A DNA stretch of 64,000 nucleotides from Flavobacteriales bacterium (lineage in GTDB: Bacteria > Bacteroidota > Bacteroidia > Flavobacteriales_E > Vicingaceae): positions 121,963 to 185,962 of the forward strand of contig JAPHUD010000003.1 in the NCBI GenBank assembly GCA_026196775.1, given 5' to 3'. Shown one piece after another: positions 37,153-46,027 of the stretch (positions are counted from its first letter, which is position 1; every line of letters begins with the position of its first letter). The translations under genes and the position numbers were made by a program. Under the pieces are notes generated by a model. That model ran no database searches. It saw only the letters and a program-made list of their open reading frames with translations, and was not told where the DNA came from.

Positions 37153-37564
37153 ACTAAGTACAATAGTAGTTTTTGTTGGAATGCTGTTAATGTCTTGTGA
37201 GAAACAAGAACTAGCAACAATAAATTTGATAACAAAAAATCCAGCACAAATAAATCTTAAACTAAATAAAGGAGAGCGAATACAGTTTTACTCCGACTTA
37301 CAGTTGACTTATGATGTAAAACCAGATATAGTTTATTCATTTGAATTTTATCAAGCCAACCAATTACTTTTTAGTGGAGGTGTTGATCCATTAAATGTTA
37401 CAACAGAAATTGAAAATAATACTCCCAATACTATTAAAGGAAAATTAGAAGGAGAGTTTACCGCTCAGTATGATGATAACTATTCTATAGTGGTAACCTT
37501 GATTAAAAATAACACATCTGATTTGAAAATACATCAAGCAAAAATTAGCGTTGTAAAGGATTAG
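37142..37564 (+). CDS. small lipoprotein of unknown function
   Basis: A 140-residue protein with GTG start overlapping the glycosylphosphotransferase gene by 11 bases. It has a lipobox ending at C19 (MLLMSCEKQ) and a single beta-rich domain (about 25-135). Its role is unknown; coupling to the polysaccharide priming enzyme suggests a surface job. Confidence 0.65.
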   Translation: MVNKLSTIVVFVGMLLMSCEKQELATINLITKNPAQINLKLNKGERIQFYSDLQLTYDVKPDIVYSFEFYQANQLLFSGGVDPLNVTTEIENNTPNTIKGKLEGEFTAQYDDNYSIVVTLIKNNTSDLKIHQAKISVVKD

Positions 37565-37574
37565 TCTTAAATCA

Positions 37575-38567
37575 TTAACAAAAAAAGAAAAAATCTTTTC
37601 CTAAAGTTAAGTTTTGCTTGGTTAGTAAAGTTTTTACTTCTTGTTGTACTATTGGGTTGGCAATGGTTATAATACTTTGGTAAAGGTTAAAATTCTCAAT
37701 GTTTTTATAATCTATCATTTGTTGGCCATAAATTTCTTTACCTATTTTTTTAGGATTATCACAAATCCATATAAAAGGAATATTAGCATTTAAAAGTAAC
37801 TCGGCTACCTTTTTTCCTTTTTTTCCGGCTCCCCAAAGAATTAATGGTTGTTGTTTATAATCAATGTTAATAAAATGATGTGTTTTTAGATTAATAAAAC
37901 TACTATCCGCATAATTTTCATCATTTCTAGAGGTCCTTTCGGGATAATCTCTCCAATAGTGAAGCACTTTAGTTGAAGGTATGCACTTTAGTTTGTTTTT
38001 GTAGAACCTAAAAGCAAGGTCGTAGTCTTCTGGATAAATGGACGAATTAAAAGCTCCACAACTTTCAAAATCTTCTCTATAAACCATCCAACAAGGGGAA
38101 GCAATAACACATTCTTTATATATATCAGTAAAGTTCGTTCCTGTTTTAGTTAAACTATTTAACCATTCCTCATACCTAGTATAGCCATCACCAAGAGGTA
38201 GGTCAGAAAAATAGTTAACCAACCCAATAGTTATATGCTTTTTGCCATATTGAAGCAATTGGTTTTTTAGCGAGGATAATTTTTCAAGAGCCATTATGTC
38301 ATCAGAATCCATTCGAGTTATAAATGTTCCTGAACTTTTGGAATAAGCTAATTGTAATGCATCAATAATTCCATTACCTGTATTATCCCAGACTTTAATT
38401 CGATTATCTTGATTAGCAAAAGAAGCTAGTATTTCTTTGCTATTATCAGTAGAATGATCATTAACAGCAATTAGTTCCCAATTTTTCTCTGTTTGATTAA
38501 TGATAGAGTTGAGACATTCAGACAGATAGAGAGAAGTGTTTTTCACAGGCATTATGATGCTTATCAT
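37575..38567 (-). CDS. GT2 glycosyltransferase with C-terminal Rossmann-like domain
   Basis: The N-terminal 215 residues are a GT-A type glycosyltransferase: IMPVKNTSLYLSECLNSI at the start, NDHSTDNSKE near residue 36, and the DXD-type motif RMDSDD near 89. The C-terminal 110 residues are a separate nucleotide-binding-like fold that opens LILWGAGKKGKKVAELL (from about 238) and lacks a glycosyltransferase feature. Such GT2-Rossmann fusions occur in surface polysaccharide loci. Convergent with the small lipoprotein gene, 10 bases apart. Confidence 0.8.
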   Translation of the reverse strand: MISIIMPVKNTSLYLSECLNSIINQTEKNWELIAVNDHSTDNSKEILASFANQDNRIKVWDNTGNGIIDALQLAYSKSSGTFITRMDSDDIMALEKLSSLKNQLLQYGKKHITIGLVNYFSDLPLGDGYTRYEEWLNSLTKTGTNFTDIYKECVIASPCWMVYREDFESCGAFNSSIYPEDYDLAFRFYKNKLKCIPSTKVLHYWRDYPERTSRNDENYADSSFINLKTHHFINIDYKQQPLILWGAGKKGKKVAELLLNANIPFIWICDNPKKIGKEIYGQQMIDYKNIENFNLYQSIITIANPIVQQEVKTLLTKQNLTLGKDFFFFC

Positions 38568-38600
38568 AATAATAAAATTGGTAAATAAATTAATAATATA

Positions 38601-38608
38601 TACTTTAG
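38601..38608 (+). promoter_or_regulatory. possible -7 box for the T9SS protein gene
   Basis: TACTTTAG differs from TAnnTTTG at one position and is 36 bases upstream of the ATG. Confidence 0.25.
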
Positions 38609-38644
38609 TAAGGTAAAATTAATATTAACTAAAAATTTAAAAGT

Positions 38645-39661
38645 ATGAAAAAAATTTACTTTTTAGCAATTTCTATCATGGGGTTTCAGACAATGAATGC
38701 TCAAATTACATTAACAGCAGCAAGTAATAATCCTTCAGTCGGTAATTCATTTACTATGAATTATTATGACGCAAATTCTGTAACCCCGGGTCCTGCAGGA
38801 GCAAATATTACTTGGAACTTTGCTTCGTTAACACCTCAAACAACAGTTACAGGAACGATGGTAAATCCTTCAACTTTGTCAGATGGTTCTAATCATCCTG
38901 CTTCTAATATAGCAGCAGAAGATGCTTCAACAGGAAATCAGTCTTATATGTTTGTAGATGGTGATGAATATAGCATGGTTGGAGCTTTCTCTCCAGGAAC
39001 ATTTAGAGATACTTATACTGATATTAGAGAATTTGTTAAATTTCCTATTACTTATGGAAATTCTTTTAATGAAACATTTAGTGGAACTTCTAATAATATT
39101 GCTGCCAGTCAAACTTATGATAGAGGTGGTACTGTAACGATTACTGCTGATGGATATGGTGATTTAGTGTTACCTTATGGAACAATAGCCAATGTTTTAA
39201 GAGTTAAAGCTATTACACTTTATTCAGATGGGCAAGGAGGAGTACCTTTTATAAATTATGAAGATACTTCTTATTTTTGGTATAATGCTTCTACTAACTA
39301 TATGATTATGAGTTGGACTATATTAAATATGGGTGGCTTTTCAACTGTAAAAACAGGTATGTATTTAGATCAATCTAGTGTTATTACTTCTCTTGGAGAT
39401 GATTTTATTTCAAATACCCCGATAACTATTTATCCTAATCCTGTTTCAAATAACCAAACTACTATTTTATTAGATAAATTGTATGAAAATGCTCAATTAC
39501 AGGTGATTGATATTACGGGTAAAATTGTTAAGGCAGAGAATGTTATAGCTACTTCAAAGAATATAACATTAAATTTGGATGGTATGAATAAAGGAATTTA
39601 TTTTGTTCAAATTTTACACGATAATGCAATAGTGTCTTCGGAAAAATTGGTATTGAATTAA
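38645..39661 (+). CDS. secreted protein with T9SS type A sorting domain
   Basis: A 338-residue protein with a signal peptide (MKKIYFLAISIMGFQTMNA) and a C-terminal sorting domain of about 75 residues: IYPNPVSNNQTTI, QVIDITGKIVKAE, LNLDGMNKGIYFVQI. The middle (20-255) is a beta-rich region with no domain I recognise. The C-terminal domain directs it through the type IX secretion system to the surface or outside. Confidence 0.85.
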   Translation: MKKIYFLAISIMGFQTMNAQITLTAASNNPSVGNSFTMNYYDANSVTPGPAGANITWNFASLTPQTTVTGTMVNPSTLSDGSNHPASNIAAEDASTGNQSYMFVDGDEYSMVGAFSPGTFRDTYTDIREFVKFPITYGNSFNETFSGTSNNIAASQTYDRGGTVTITADGYGDLVLPYGTIANVLRVKAITLYSDGQGGVPFINYEDTSYFWYNASTNYMIMSWTILNMGGFSTVKTGMYLDQSSVITSLGDDFISNTPITIYPNPVSNNQTTILLDKLYENAQLQVIDITGKIVKAENVIATSKNITLNLDGMNKGIYFVQILHDNAIVSSEKLVLN

Positions 39662-39680
39662 ATATAATAAACAATTATGT

Positions 39681-39717
39681 AAAAAGGTCACTAATTAGCT
39701 AATTAGTGACCTTTTTT
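39681..39717. terminator. bidirectional terminator between convergent genes
   Basis: AAAAAGGTCACTAATTAG is followed directly by its complement CTAATTAGTGACCTTTTTT, a near-perfect palindrome of 18 bp per arm, flanked by T-runs on both strands. It ends both the T9SS protein gene and the di-haem peroxidase gene. Confidence 0.92.
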
Positions 39718-39744
39718 ATGCTTTTAAAATAGGAAGTTTTTATT

Positions 39745-40851
39745 TTAAGGAGCTTGATAAGCTGGATTAGTAACAAAACTACTATCGGTTAGCGACAATA
39801 AAAATGCTTTTAAATTAGCTTTTTCCTGAGCAGTTAATTGTACTCCTCCATTTGCAGCGTGTTCCATCATAGGGTCTATGGTAGCAGACATCTGAACTCC
39901 TGTGCTATAATGCTCTATCACTTCATCAAGTGTTTGAAATCTTCCATCGTGCATGTATGGTGCTGTAAAAACTAAATTTCTTAATGAAGGGGTTTTAAAT
40001 TTACCATTATCAGCAGGGTTTCCAGTAACACCTCCCAAACCTAAATCAGTAAAACTAGCATCTAAACCATTGTTATGAAAATCATTATCTGTCCATAGTG
40101 GATTCCCAGCACTACCATGGCAATGAAAACAATCTCCACCTTGTTGATCCATAAAAAGGTTAAATCCGCTTGCTTCTTGAGGGGTTAACGCTTCCATTCC
40201 TAATAAATACCTATCAAATTTAGAGTTAGCAGAAATAAGCGTTCTTTCAAATTGACCTATGGCTTTTACTACTAAAACAGAATCTATGGTAGATGTACCA
40301 AAAGCTGCATTAAACATGCTTGGGTAAGTAGGATGGTTTTGTAAGTTAGCAACAGCATTTGGCCAAGTATTATGCATTTCTATAGGATTTACAACAGGTC
40401 CAAAAGCTTGACCTTCTAGGCCCATAGCTCTTCCATCCCAAAAAAATCTATGACCGAAGTTCCAAGCAGCATTAAATATAGGCATTGAGTTTCTGTTTCC
40501 TGGTAAGCCATCAATTCCTGTACTAAACTGGTTGGTATCTGTAAATGCAAGTTCAGGAGCATGACAAGTAGCACAAGATTGAGTTCCATCACCAGAAAGA
40601 ATAGGATCATAAAACAAATGTCTTCCTAGTTCAACGCCCTCTATAGTTAATGGATTATTTGGTGGATTAAAAGGAGCTGGTAATGTTTGTGCAAATATTG
40701 CTGGTATGTTTAAGGTGTATGGTGTTGGCGAACTTCCTCCAGGTGGTGGTGAAATAGGAGTAGGGGTAACAGGGTCTTTATCTTTAGAGCATGAGAATAA
40801 AACACTGAACGCTATTATTAGTAAAAGTGTAAGTTTATTAGTAATTGTCAT
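39745..40851 (-). CDS. MbnH/MauG-like di-haem c-type cytochrome peroxidase
   Basis: A 368-residue lipoprotein (lipobox ending at C21, LFSCSKD) of the di-haem cytochrome c peroxidase / MauG family. Haem-binding motifs are CATCH at 93-97 and CFHCH at 241-245, with the block APYMHDGRF near residue 300. Y315 in EHYSTG sits where MauG-type enzymes carry a Tyr haem ligand, in contrast to the Met of classical peroxidases (inference). The gene follows an MbnP-like gene in the same operon; in methanotrophs MbnH oxidises a tryptophan of MbnP to kynurenine, forming a copper site. Confidence 0.87.
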   Translation of the reverse strand: MTITNKLTLLLIIAFSVLFSCSKDKDPVTPTPISPPPGGSSPTPYTLNIPAIFAQTLPAPFNPPNNPLTIEGVELGRHLFYDPILSGDGTQSCATCHAPELAFTDTNQFSTGIDGLPGNRNSMPIFNAAWNFGHRFFWDGRAMGLEGQAFGPVVNPIEMHNTWPNAVANLQNHPTYPSMFNAAFGTSTIDSVLVVKAIGQFERTLISANSKFDRYLLGMEALTPQEASGFNLFMDQQGGDCFHCHGSAGNPLWTDNDFHNNGLDASFTDLGLGGVTGNPADNGKFKTPSLRNLVFTAPYMHDGRFQTLDEVIEHYSTGVQMSATIDPMMEHAANGGVQLTAQEKANLKAFLLSLTDSSFVTNPAYQAP

Positions 40852-40865
40852 AATGTTGAGATATA

Positions 40866-40901
40866 AAAAGACCTAAACAAAGTTAATCATTTAGGTCTTT
40901 T
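40866..40901 (-). terminator. hairpin between the MbnP-like and MbnH-like genes
   Basis: Arms AAAAGACCTAAA (40866-40877) and TTTAGGTCTTTT (40890-40901) pair over 12 bp around a 12-base loop, with a T-rich tract on the minus strand. It lies 22 bases after the MbnP-like stop and may lower expression of the downstream haem enzyme relative to its partner. Confidence 0.75.
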
Positions 40902-40923
40902 AATTTATTAAATTAACAATTAA

Positions 40924-41790
40924 TTAGTTTACAGTTCCAAGAGAAAATACTGTTGGAGCATTTTGTTTCATTAGTATTTGAGCATTGTAATTGGGCATCA
41001 ACATTGTATTGTAAACGTTTAAATCCCAAGTATAGGTGTTTTTAAACCACTCCGCAATGTTCATTTTAATTTCAATATTTACAGCAGAACCAGCAATGGT
41101 AACTCCACCAATTTGAGCTAAGGTATAATTTGGATGGTAAATAGTATCATTAGTTAAATTTATTTCTCGTGCTGTTCCGTAGTGATAAGCGTAGTTTGCT
41201 GTAGCAGAATTATTATCAATATATTGCCCCTCTAATTGCATGTAATGGTAACCACCACCTAAACCTGCTGGCCAGTTCCAACTTACAGCGTTTAAATCAG
41301 GGTAATAATTTGAAATATTGTCAATAACATCAAAACCAATATTGAATCCTATACCGGTGTATGTATCATGACTTACATTGCCTAAAGCATAGCTTAAAGT
41401 AGTGGTATTAGTTAAATCAATGTAATTATAACCATCTACAACAACACTATCTCCATTAGCTTTGTAAAAACGAATGTCAGAAATTAAGTATTTTAACTTG
41501 CTAATACTCATTTGGTTTCCAAACTGATTAGTATATTGAATAGTATTGAAATCGTTAGCGGTAACAGTTGTTCCATCAAAATTATGAGTAAAATTAATGT
41601 TTACAGAAGCTGTTGTTGCTGCCGGAGGAGGAGGTGTTGGGTATATACAAGACCCATCATCTGTTTCTGCTTTTTTGTCATAGTTTAAAGCTACAGGATC
41701 AGTACACCCTTTGTCTTTTGAACACGATGTGAAAAATGAACTTAACGCAATAGTTGCTGATAAGATAAGTAAAGTTTTTGTTGTTTTCAT
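40924..41790 (-). CDS. MbnP-like copper-binding lipoprotein
   Basis: A 288-residue lipoprotein (lipobox ending at C23) with a short cysteine-containing region GCTDPVALNYDKKAETDDGSC (29-48, a Bacteroidota-type repeat) followed by an MbnP-type domain: VNINFTHNFDG, KLKYLISDIRFY near residue 100, GIGFNIGFD and W171/W173 in SWNWPAGLGGGYHYMQLEG. In MbnP a tryptophan is converted to kynurenine by MbnH and the protein binds copper. The next gene downstream encodes an MbnH-like enzyme. Confidence 0.83.
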   Translation of the reverse strand: MKTTKTLLILSATIALSSFFTSCSKDKGCTDPVALNYDKKAETDDGSCIYPTPPPPAATTASVNINFTHNFDGTTVTANDFNTIQYTNQFGNQMSISKLKYLISDIRFYKANGDSVVVDGYNYIDLTNTTTLSYALGNVSHDTYTGIGFNIGFDVIDNISNYYPDLNAVSWNWPAGLGGGYHYMQLEGQYIDNNSATANYAYHYGTAREINLTNDTIYHPNYTLAQIGGVTIAGSAVNIEIKMNIAEWFKNTYTWDLNVYNTMLMPNYNAQILMKQNAPTVFSLGTVN

Positions 41791-41814
41791 AATAGATAAT
41801 TTATAGTTATAAAA

Positions 41815-42861
41815 TTAATTAAAATAATAAGTTAATTGTGCAATTACTCTGTTTTTATTTTCTGGTTGGAGATCGTTTAGTCGTTGATAAACTGGGGTGT
41901 AATACATGAAGTTTAACCCCCAATTTTTAATAAACAAAGTAGTCCCAAAGTTGGCAAACCATACTTCTCCACCAGAACCTAAGTAAGAATAATTTTCAAA
42001 AGTGTCTCTATTGCTAAATTCCATAGCTGTTCCTACTGTAGGCATAAGCGTTAAGTTTTTACTTATTTTTCCTAAATAAAATAGGTTGGAATTAGCATTA
42101 AATCTATTGGCAAATCTAAAGTTATTCTTATTTGTTGTATTTGCTTTATAACTCAAATTAGAATTTAAGCCAATATTTTTATACTTAACAAGATACTCCA
42201 AAATAAATAATGAACTAAATGCTCCCGTTCCCGATTGTAAGTGTGGATCTAATTCTTCTATCGGACTACCTAAAATAACATTAGGTTGTATTTTAGTTTG
42301 AAAGCCTACAATAGATTTTTTATTGTAACTTCCTGTAGGAATAGTCATTCCAGTCCCAACATTTACCCTGTGAATGAATTTTTTAGATGTATCAGCAGTT
42401 TGTGTGGTGTTATACAACTGGTAAGTAGTTGTAATGGTAATATCACCAATACCGCTAATGTTCTCTAACGTACTATCATTTTTATAGGTATAATTATCAG
42501 CAAAATAAGTGTTTACATTAAGTTGAAAACGCTTCGTTAAGTAGAAATTAGCAAATACATCGTAACTTACAAAAGTTTCTGAATAGGTAAATGTTTCGTT
42601 CTCACTTCCATTAAAAGTGCTTTCATCTAAATGTTTATCATTTATTACGCCTTTTCGTTGTGCTGGTATATAGTTCATTTTTAAATTTGACGTACTATTA
42701 GTTGTTAAAAAATCACTTTCAAATGCTCTATATCGATACCTTACGCCAAAAGAGTTTTTATAATCTTTAGGTTCAATTCCGATATAAATACTGCACAAAT
42801 CACAAGCGAAGATTTCAACTGCAAAGAGCATCGAAATCATTACTAAAATGATTTTTTTCAT
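41815..42861 (-). CDS. outer-membrane beta-barrel protein with N-terminal CDLC motif
   Basis: The 348-residue protein begins with a signal peptide (MKKIILVMISMLFAVEIFA) that is cut just before CDLCS, so the mature N-terminus carries a CxxC pair, a possible thiolate metal site. The rest is composed of amphipathic beta strands and ends in an outer-membrane-type aromatic C-terminus (LTYYFN). Proteins of this shape recur in Bacteroidota metal loci. It sits between the CNGKC protein and the MbnP-like gene in one operon and is the likely outer-membrane member of the set. Confidence 0.72.
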   Translation of the reverse strand: MKKIILVMISMLFAVEIFACDLCSIYIGIEPKDYKNSFGVRYRYRAFESDFLTTNSTSNLKMNYIPAQRKGVINDKHLDESTFNGSENETFTYSETFVSYDVFANFYLTKRFQLNVNTYFADNYTYKNDSTLENISGIGDITITTTYQLYNTTQTADTSKKFIHRVNVGTGMTIPTGSYNKKSIVGFQTKIQPNVILGSPIEELDPHLQSGTGAFSSLFILEYLVKYKNIGLNSNLSYKANTTNKNNFRFANRFNANSNLFYLGKISKNLTLMPTVGTAMEFSNRDTFENYSYLGSGGEVWFANFGTTLFIKNWGLNFMYYTPVYQRLNDLQPENKNRVIAQLTYYFN

Positions 42862-42928
42862 TAAATTTTCTTGTAGTTTTTAGGTTAAATAATACTGTGT
42901 GTTTTACAGTTTTTTATAGATAATTTAG

Positions 42929-43327
42929 TTAACCTAATTGTTTTGGTGGTGGAGTAATTAAAAGAAAATATCCATGTTGGATTTCACCTGCATTGATTGG
43001 TGAATAATGTTGCTTGTTGCTAATAATTATTTCAGAAATTTTATTTGATGAACTTACTTCAACATATAAAACTTCGTGGTGTTGTTTGGAAGTAGGTATT
43101 GGCAGTAAAGGTTTTTTTTCTTCCTCAACATCAACTTTTTTAATTTCTTTAGCTAAATGACATTTTCCATTACATTCGAGCTTCGGTTTTTCTTTATTGA
43201 TGCAAAAAAGCTCAGTAATTTCTGCTTTGTTAAGCAAGTAGTTAATAGTAATAAAAGACTTAAGATTAGTGCTAAAAAGCAGCACCAAACTCATAAAGAC
43301 AGCTAATATGACATTAAATGTTTTCAT
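42929..43327 (-). CDS. small secreted cysteine-motif protein (CNGKCH)
   Basis: The start at 43327 (MKTFNVILAV) is chosen over 43339 because the -7 box at 43337-43344 would overlap the earlier ATG. The 132-residue product has one N-terminal hydrophobic segment (about 3-24), then C42, C52 and C56-H57 in the block FCINKEKPKLECNGKCHL. This arrangement is a recurring Bacteroidota motif near metal-handling genes; a thiol copper site is a reasonable inference. It heads the copper-type operon. Confidence 0.78.
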   Translation of the reverse strand: MKTFNVILAVFMSLVLLFSTNLKSFITINYLLNKAEITELFCINKEKPKLECNGKCHLAKEIKKVDVEEEKKPLLPIPTSKQHHEVLYVEVSSSNKISEIIISNKQHYSPINAGEIQHGYFLLITPPPKQLG

Positions 43328-43336
43328 ATATGCCAA

Positions 43337-43344
43337 CAAATTTA
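43337..43344 (-). promoter_or_regulatory. -7 box for the CNGKC/MbnPH-like operon
   Basis: On the minus strand TAAATTTG is an exact TAnnTTTG match, ending 9 bases before the ATG at 43327. Its position argues for the shorter N-terminus of the first gene. The leader would be very short. Confidence 0.4.
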
Positions 43345-43388
43345 GGCTTATTTTCTCATTTTAAATATGACAATACTCATATTAGTGA

Positions 43389-45953
43389 TTAATATTTCAA
43401 TAACTTATATACCACCGTATTTTTAGCTGATATTAAAGATACGAAATATACTCCTGATGAGAAACGAGCAGTATTTATGGTGTGTTTTTTTGAAGAAATA
43501 TTGTTGTTGGAATAAACTAATTGTCCGTTACTATTTTTAATTATTATTGATGAGATAAGACCTTCAATTCCTTCAATAGTTAATTCATGTTGTATGGGGT
43601 TGGGGTATATGTTAAAATAATTTTTATTTATTTCATTTATACCAACAATAGTAACATTTGCAGTGTCTGAATAATTCTGACAACCAACACTATCCGTAAC
43701 TACAGCATAGTAATTTCCTACTGTCTGAGCAATCCAAATCGTATCGTTTGCTCCACTTATTGGATTATTATTTACATACCATTGCACAGTATTATTGGTA
43801 GAAATTATCAGGGTATCATCTCCAATATGATTAATAATTGGTTTGGCTGGTATATTATGATGAGTAATTTGTATAGTATCAGAATAACCTTTGCAGCCAC
43901 TTTGATTAGTAGCTTCTAAATATACAGTAGCAGTTGAATCTGCATAAATATTATTAGTCGTATCTCCATTAAACCATAAATAGGATGAATAAGGAGGTGA
44001 AGCAATATTAACACTATCTCCATCACATACATAAGCATCATTTCCAAGTGAAAAACTAAAGTTGGAAGCTACTAAGGTATTAAAACCATCTACTTTTCCG
44101 TTACCATAATTAAAAGTAGGTGTTGTTCCTGTAAAGCTGTCTTTTTTAGCATTGGCAATTATCATATTTTTAATTTCATTCATAGAGGCATTTGGGCATT
44201 TTTCAAAATATAAAGCTGCTACTCCTGCTACTACAGGGGAGGCCATAGATGTCCCATTTTTAAGCATATGTTTTCCTCCTGGAGCAATCCACATATGGTT
44301 TACGGGGATTGCTAAATAAAAATCAATGGTAGAATCAGGTACGCTACTCATCATGTACCTGCCCGTTGCCGAAATATCTGGTTTTAAATAATTTCTACGG
44401 TTGGGACCTAAACTGGAACCAACATCTATAGTTCCCGGAGTTCCGGCAGTAACTTGTATGGTAGAATCGTAGTCCATATAGGTTTTTCGATTTCTGTAAG
44501 TACCTACCGCAATGGTAATGGGTGAGCAAGTAAAGCTACTTACCATTGTCTGCAAAGTGTCAGGAAGTTGATAATGAATAATATTAGGATAAACAGCTGC
44601 TGATGGCAAACCCGTTCTAACTATTTCAGAAGTGCTTAAAATACCATTGTTGGTTGACCAAATATCTAATTTTCCGGAGCCGGTTGTCATTAAGCTAAAT
44701 AAATAATTGTTGGAATCAGGTTCTTCTATTTTTACTTGTAACAAATATTTATCTCCTTGTAATTCTCCAAAAGTTTCTACAATAGCCAGTGTATCCCCAT
44801 TGGTGTTTAAAACGGTATCTGCATAATTTCCAAGCCTGTTTTGAATGTTATGGAAGGGTGTTCTATTTCTTAAAGCAAAACTTCCTGAAGGAAGATTAAT
44901 GCCAAAAGCAAAATTTACATTGTTTAAATCGGCTGTATCCGACCAAAGTTCATAAAAGACTGCACCAGTTCCCAATACACTTGAAGCATTGTATTTGAAC
45001 CAAGTAAAAGTAGTATCGCTGTTAATGTTGTGTTGTAAATGGAAAGGCAAAGCACCTGCATTTCCTGCTGCGCTTACTAAAGCTCTACCATTTTTTGCTG
45101 TAATCATACTGTCAATTACTACTGCCTGAGCATCTGTTCCATCGTGAGATCCTCTGTAACTACCTAAACTAATGTTGATTACACAAGGCATGTTTAATGC
45201 ATCGGCAACGGTATAAATAAAGTGAACAGCATCAACAATAGCAGCTTCTTCAGAGGTGAAATCAATCCCAACAGCAATAATGTTAGCATCAGGAGCAACT
45301 CCTTTGTAATCGTTTACTGCATTTCCATTTCCTGCTGCAATTCCCGAAACATGTGAACCATGACCTTTGTAAGCAAATGGGTCATGATGAGTGCTAATGC
45401 CCAAATTAATATCGCTTGAATCCCAAACAGCTCCGTAACCATAAGCATTTCCATCATGAGTTTTGGTTTGATCCCATAACGATAAAATACGGGTGTTGCC
45501 CAAAGTATCTTGAAAATCAGGGTGAGTAATATCAATTCCGGTATCAATTAAACCAAACAAAACACCTTTCCCTGTATAGGTTTGTCGAAGTGGTGCAACA
45601 CCCGAATGTACATCAACAATATTGTTGTTTATCAACATCGTATCGTTAAGTAGTTGTATGTTTGGAATAGTGTATTCAATATATTCAACAAAATTATTTT
45701 TCGCAAAAGCTTCAATTGTATTTACGGGCATTTTTACCTGAATAAAACCTCTAGCAGATAAACCGTAAGTAGCATTGTTTTGTTCTAGATAATTTTTTAT
45801 TTCGCCAACATTTCCTTTTACAAATAAGGTTATAACTTGATTGTTGGGACTGTATTTTTTTATAGCAGCCTGTAAATCAAAGTTTATTTTCGATTGTTGT
45901 GCAAAAGCACTGCAAGAAAATACAAGTGATAAGAGGAAGGTGAAAAAACGCAT
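43389..45953 (-). CDS. S8 subtilase with T9SS sorting domain
   Basis: The 854-residue secreted protease has a signal peptide (MRFFTFLLSLVFSCSAFAQ), then a subtilisin domain with D137 in FGLIDTGID, H198 in KGHGSHVSG and the serine in NGTSMASPVVAG. After about residue 620 come beta-rich Ig-like segments (LWFNGDTTN, VQWYVNNNPI) and a T9SS sorting domain (FNIYPNPIQHELTIEG, STARFSSGVYFVSL type). It is likely an extracellular peptidase exported by T9SS. It has its own transcript; no operon partner. Confidence 0.9.
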   Translation of the reverse strand: MRFFTFLLSLVFSCSAFAQQSKINFDLQAAIKKYSPNNQVITLFVKGNVGEIKNYLEQNNATYGLSARGFIQVKMPVNTIEAFAKNNFVEYIEYTIPNIQLLNDTMLINNNIVDVHSGVAPLRQTYTGKGVLFGLIDTGIDITHPDFQDTLGNTRILSLWDQTKTHDGNAYGYGAVWDSSDINLGISTHHDPFAYKGHGSHVSGIAAGNGNAVNDYKGVAPDANIIAVGIDFTSEEAAIVDAVHFIYTVADALNMPCVINISLGSYRGSHDGTDAQAVVIDSMITAKNGRALVSAAGNAGALPFHLQHNINSDTTFTWFKYNASSVLGTGAVFYELWSDTADLNNVNFAFGINLPSGSFALRNRTPFHNIQNRLGNYADTVLNTNGDTLAIVETFGELQGDKYLLQVKIEEPDSNNYLFSLMTTGSGKLDIWSTNNGILSTSEIVRTGLPSAAVYPNIIHYQLPDTLQTMVSSFTCSPITIAVGTYRNRKTYMDYDSTIQVTAGTPGTIDVGSSLGPNRRNYLKPDISATGRYMMSSVPDSTIDFYLAIPVNHMWIAPGGKHMLKNGTSMASPVVAGVAALYFEKCPNASMNEIKNMIIANAKKDSFTGTTPTFNYGNGKVDGFNTLVASNFSFSLGNDAYVCDGDSVNIASPPYSSYLWFNGDTTNNIYADSTATVYLEATNQSGCKGYSDTIQITHHNIPAKPIINHIGDDTLIISTNNTVQWYVNNNPISGANDTIWIAQTVGNYYAVVTDSVGCQNYSDTANVTIVGINEINKNYFNIYPNPIQHELTIEGIEGLISSIIIKNSNGQLVYSNNNISSKKHTINTARFSSGVYFVSLISAKNTVVYKLLKY

Positions 45954-45995
45954 AATTATAATTTATATAGAAAGTAAAGTTAGTAAAATCTTGTC

Positions 45996-46003
45996 TAATT
46001 TTG
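45996..46003 (+). promoter_or_regulatory. -7 box for the TerC gene
   Basis: TAATTTTG is an exact TAnnTTTG match, 24 bases before the ATG. Confidence 0.45.
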
Positions 46004-46027
46004 ATTAAAATTAAATTTTAGCCTACA

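Noticed and set aside
39745..43327. a methanobactin precursor peptide near the MbnPH-like genes
   Set aside because: No short cysteine-pair peptide gene, MbnB or MbnC gene is present in or beside the operon.
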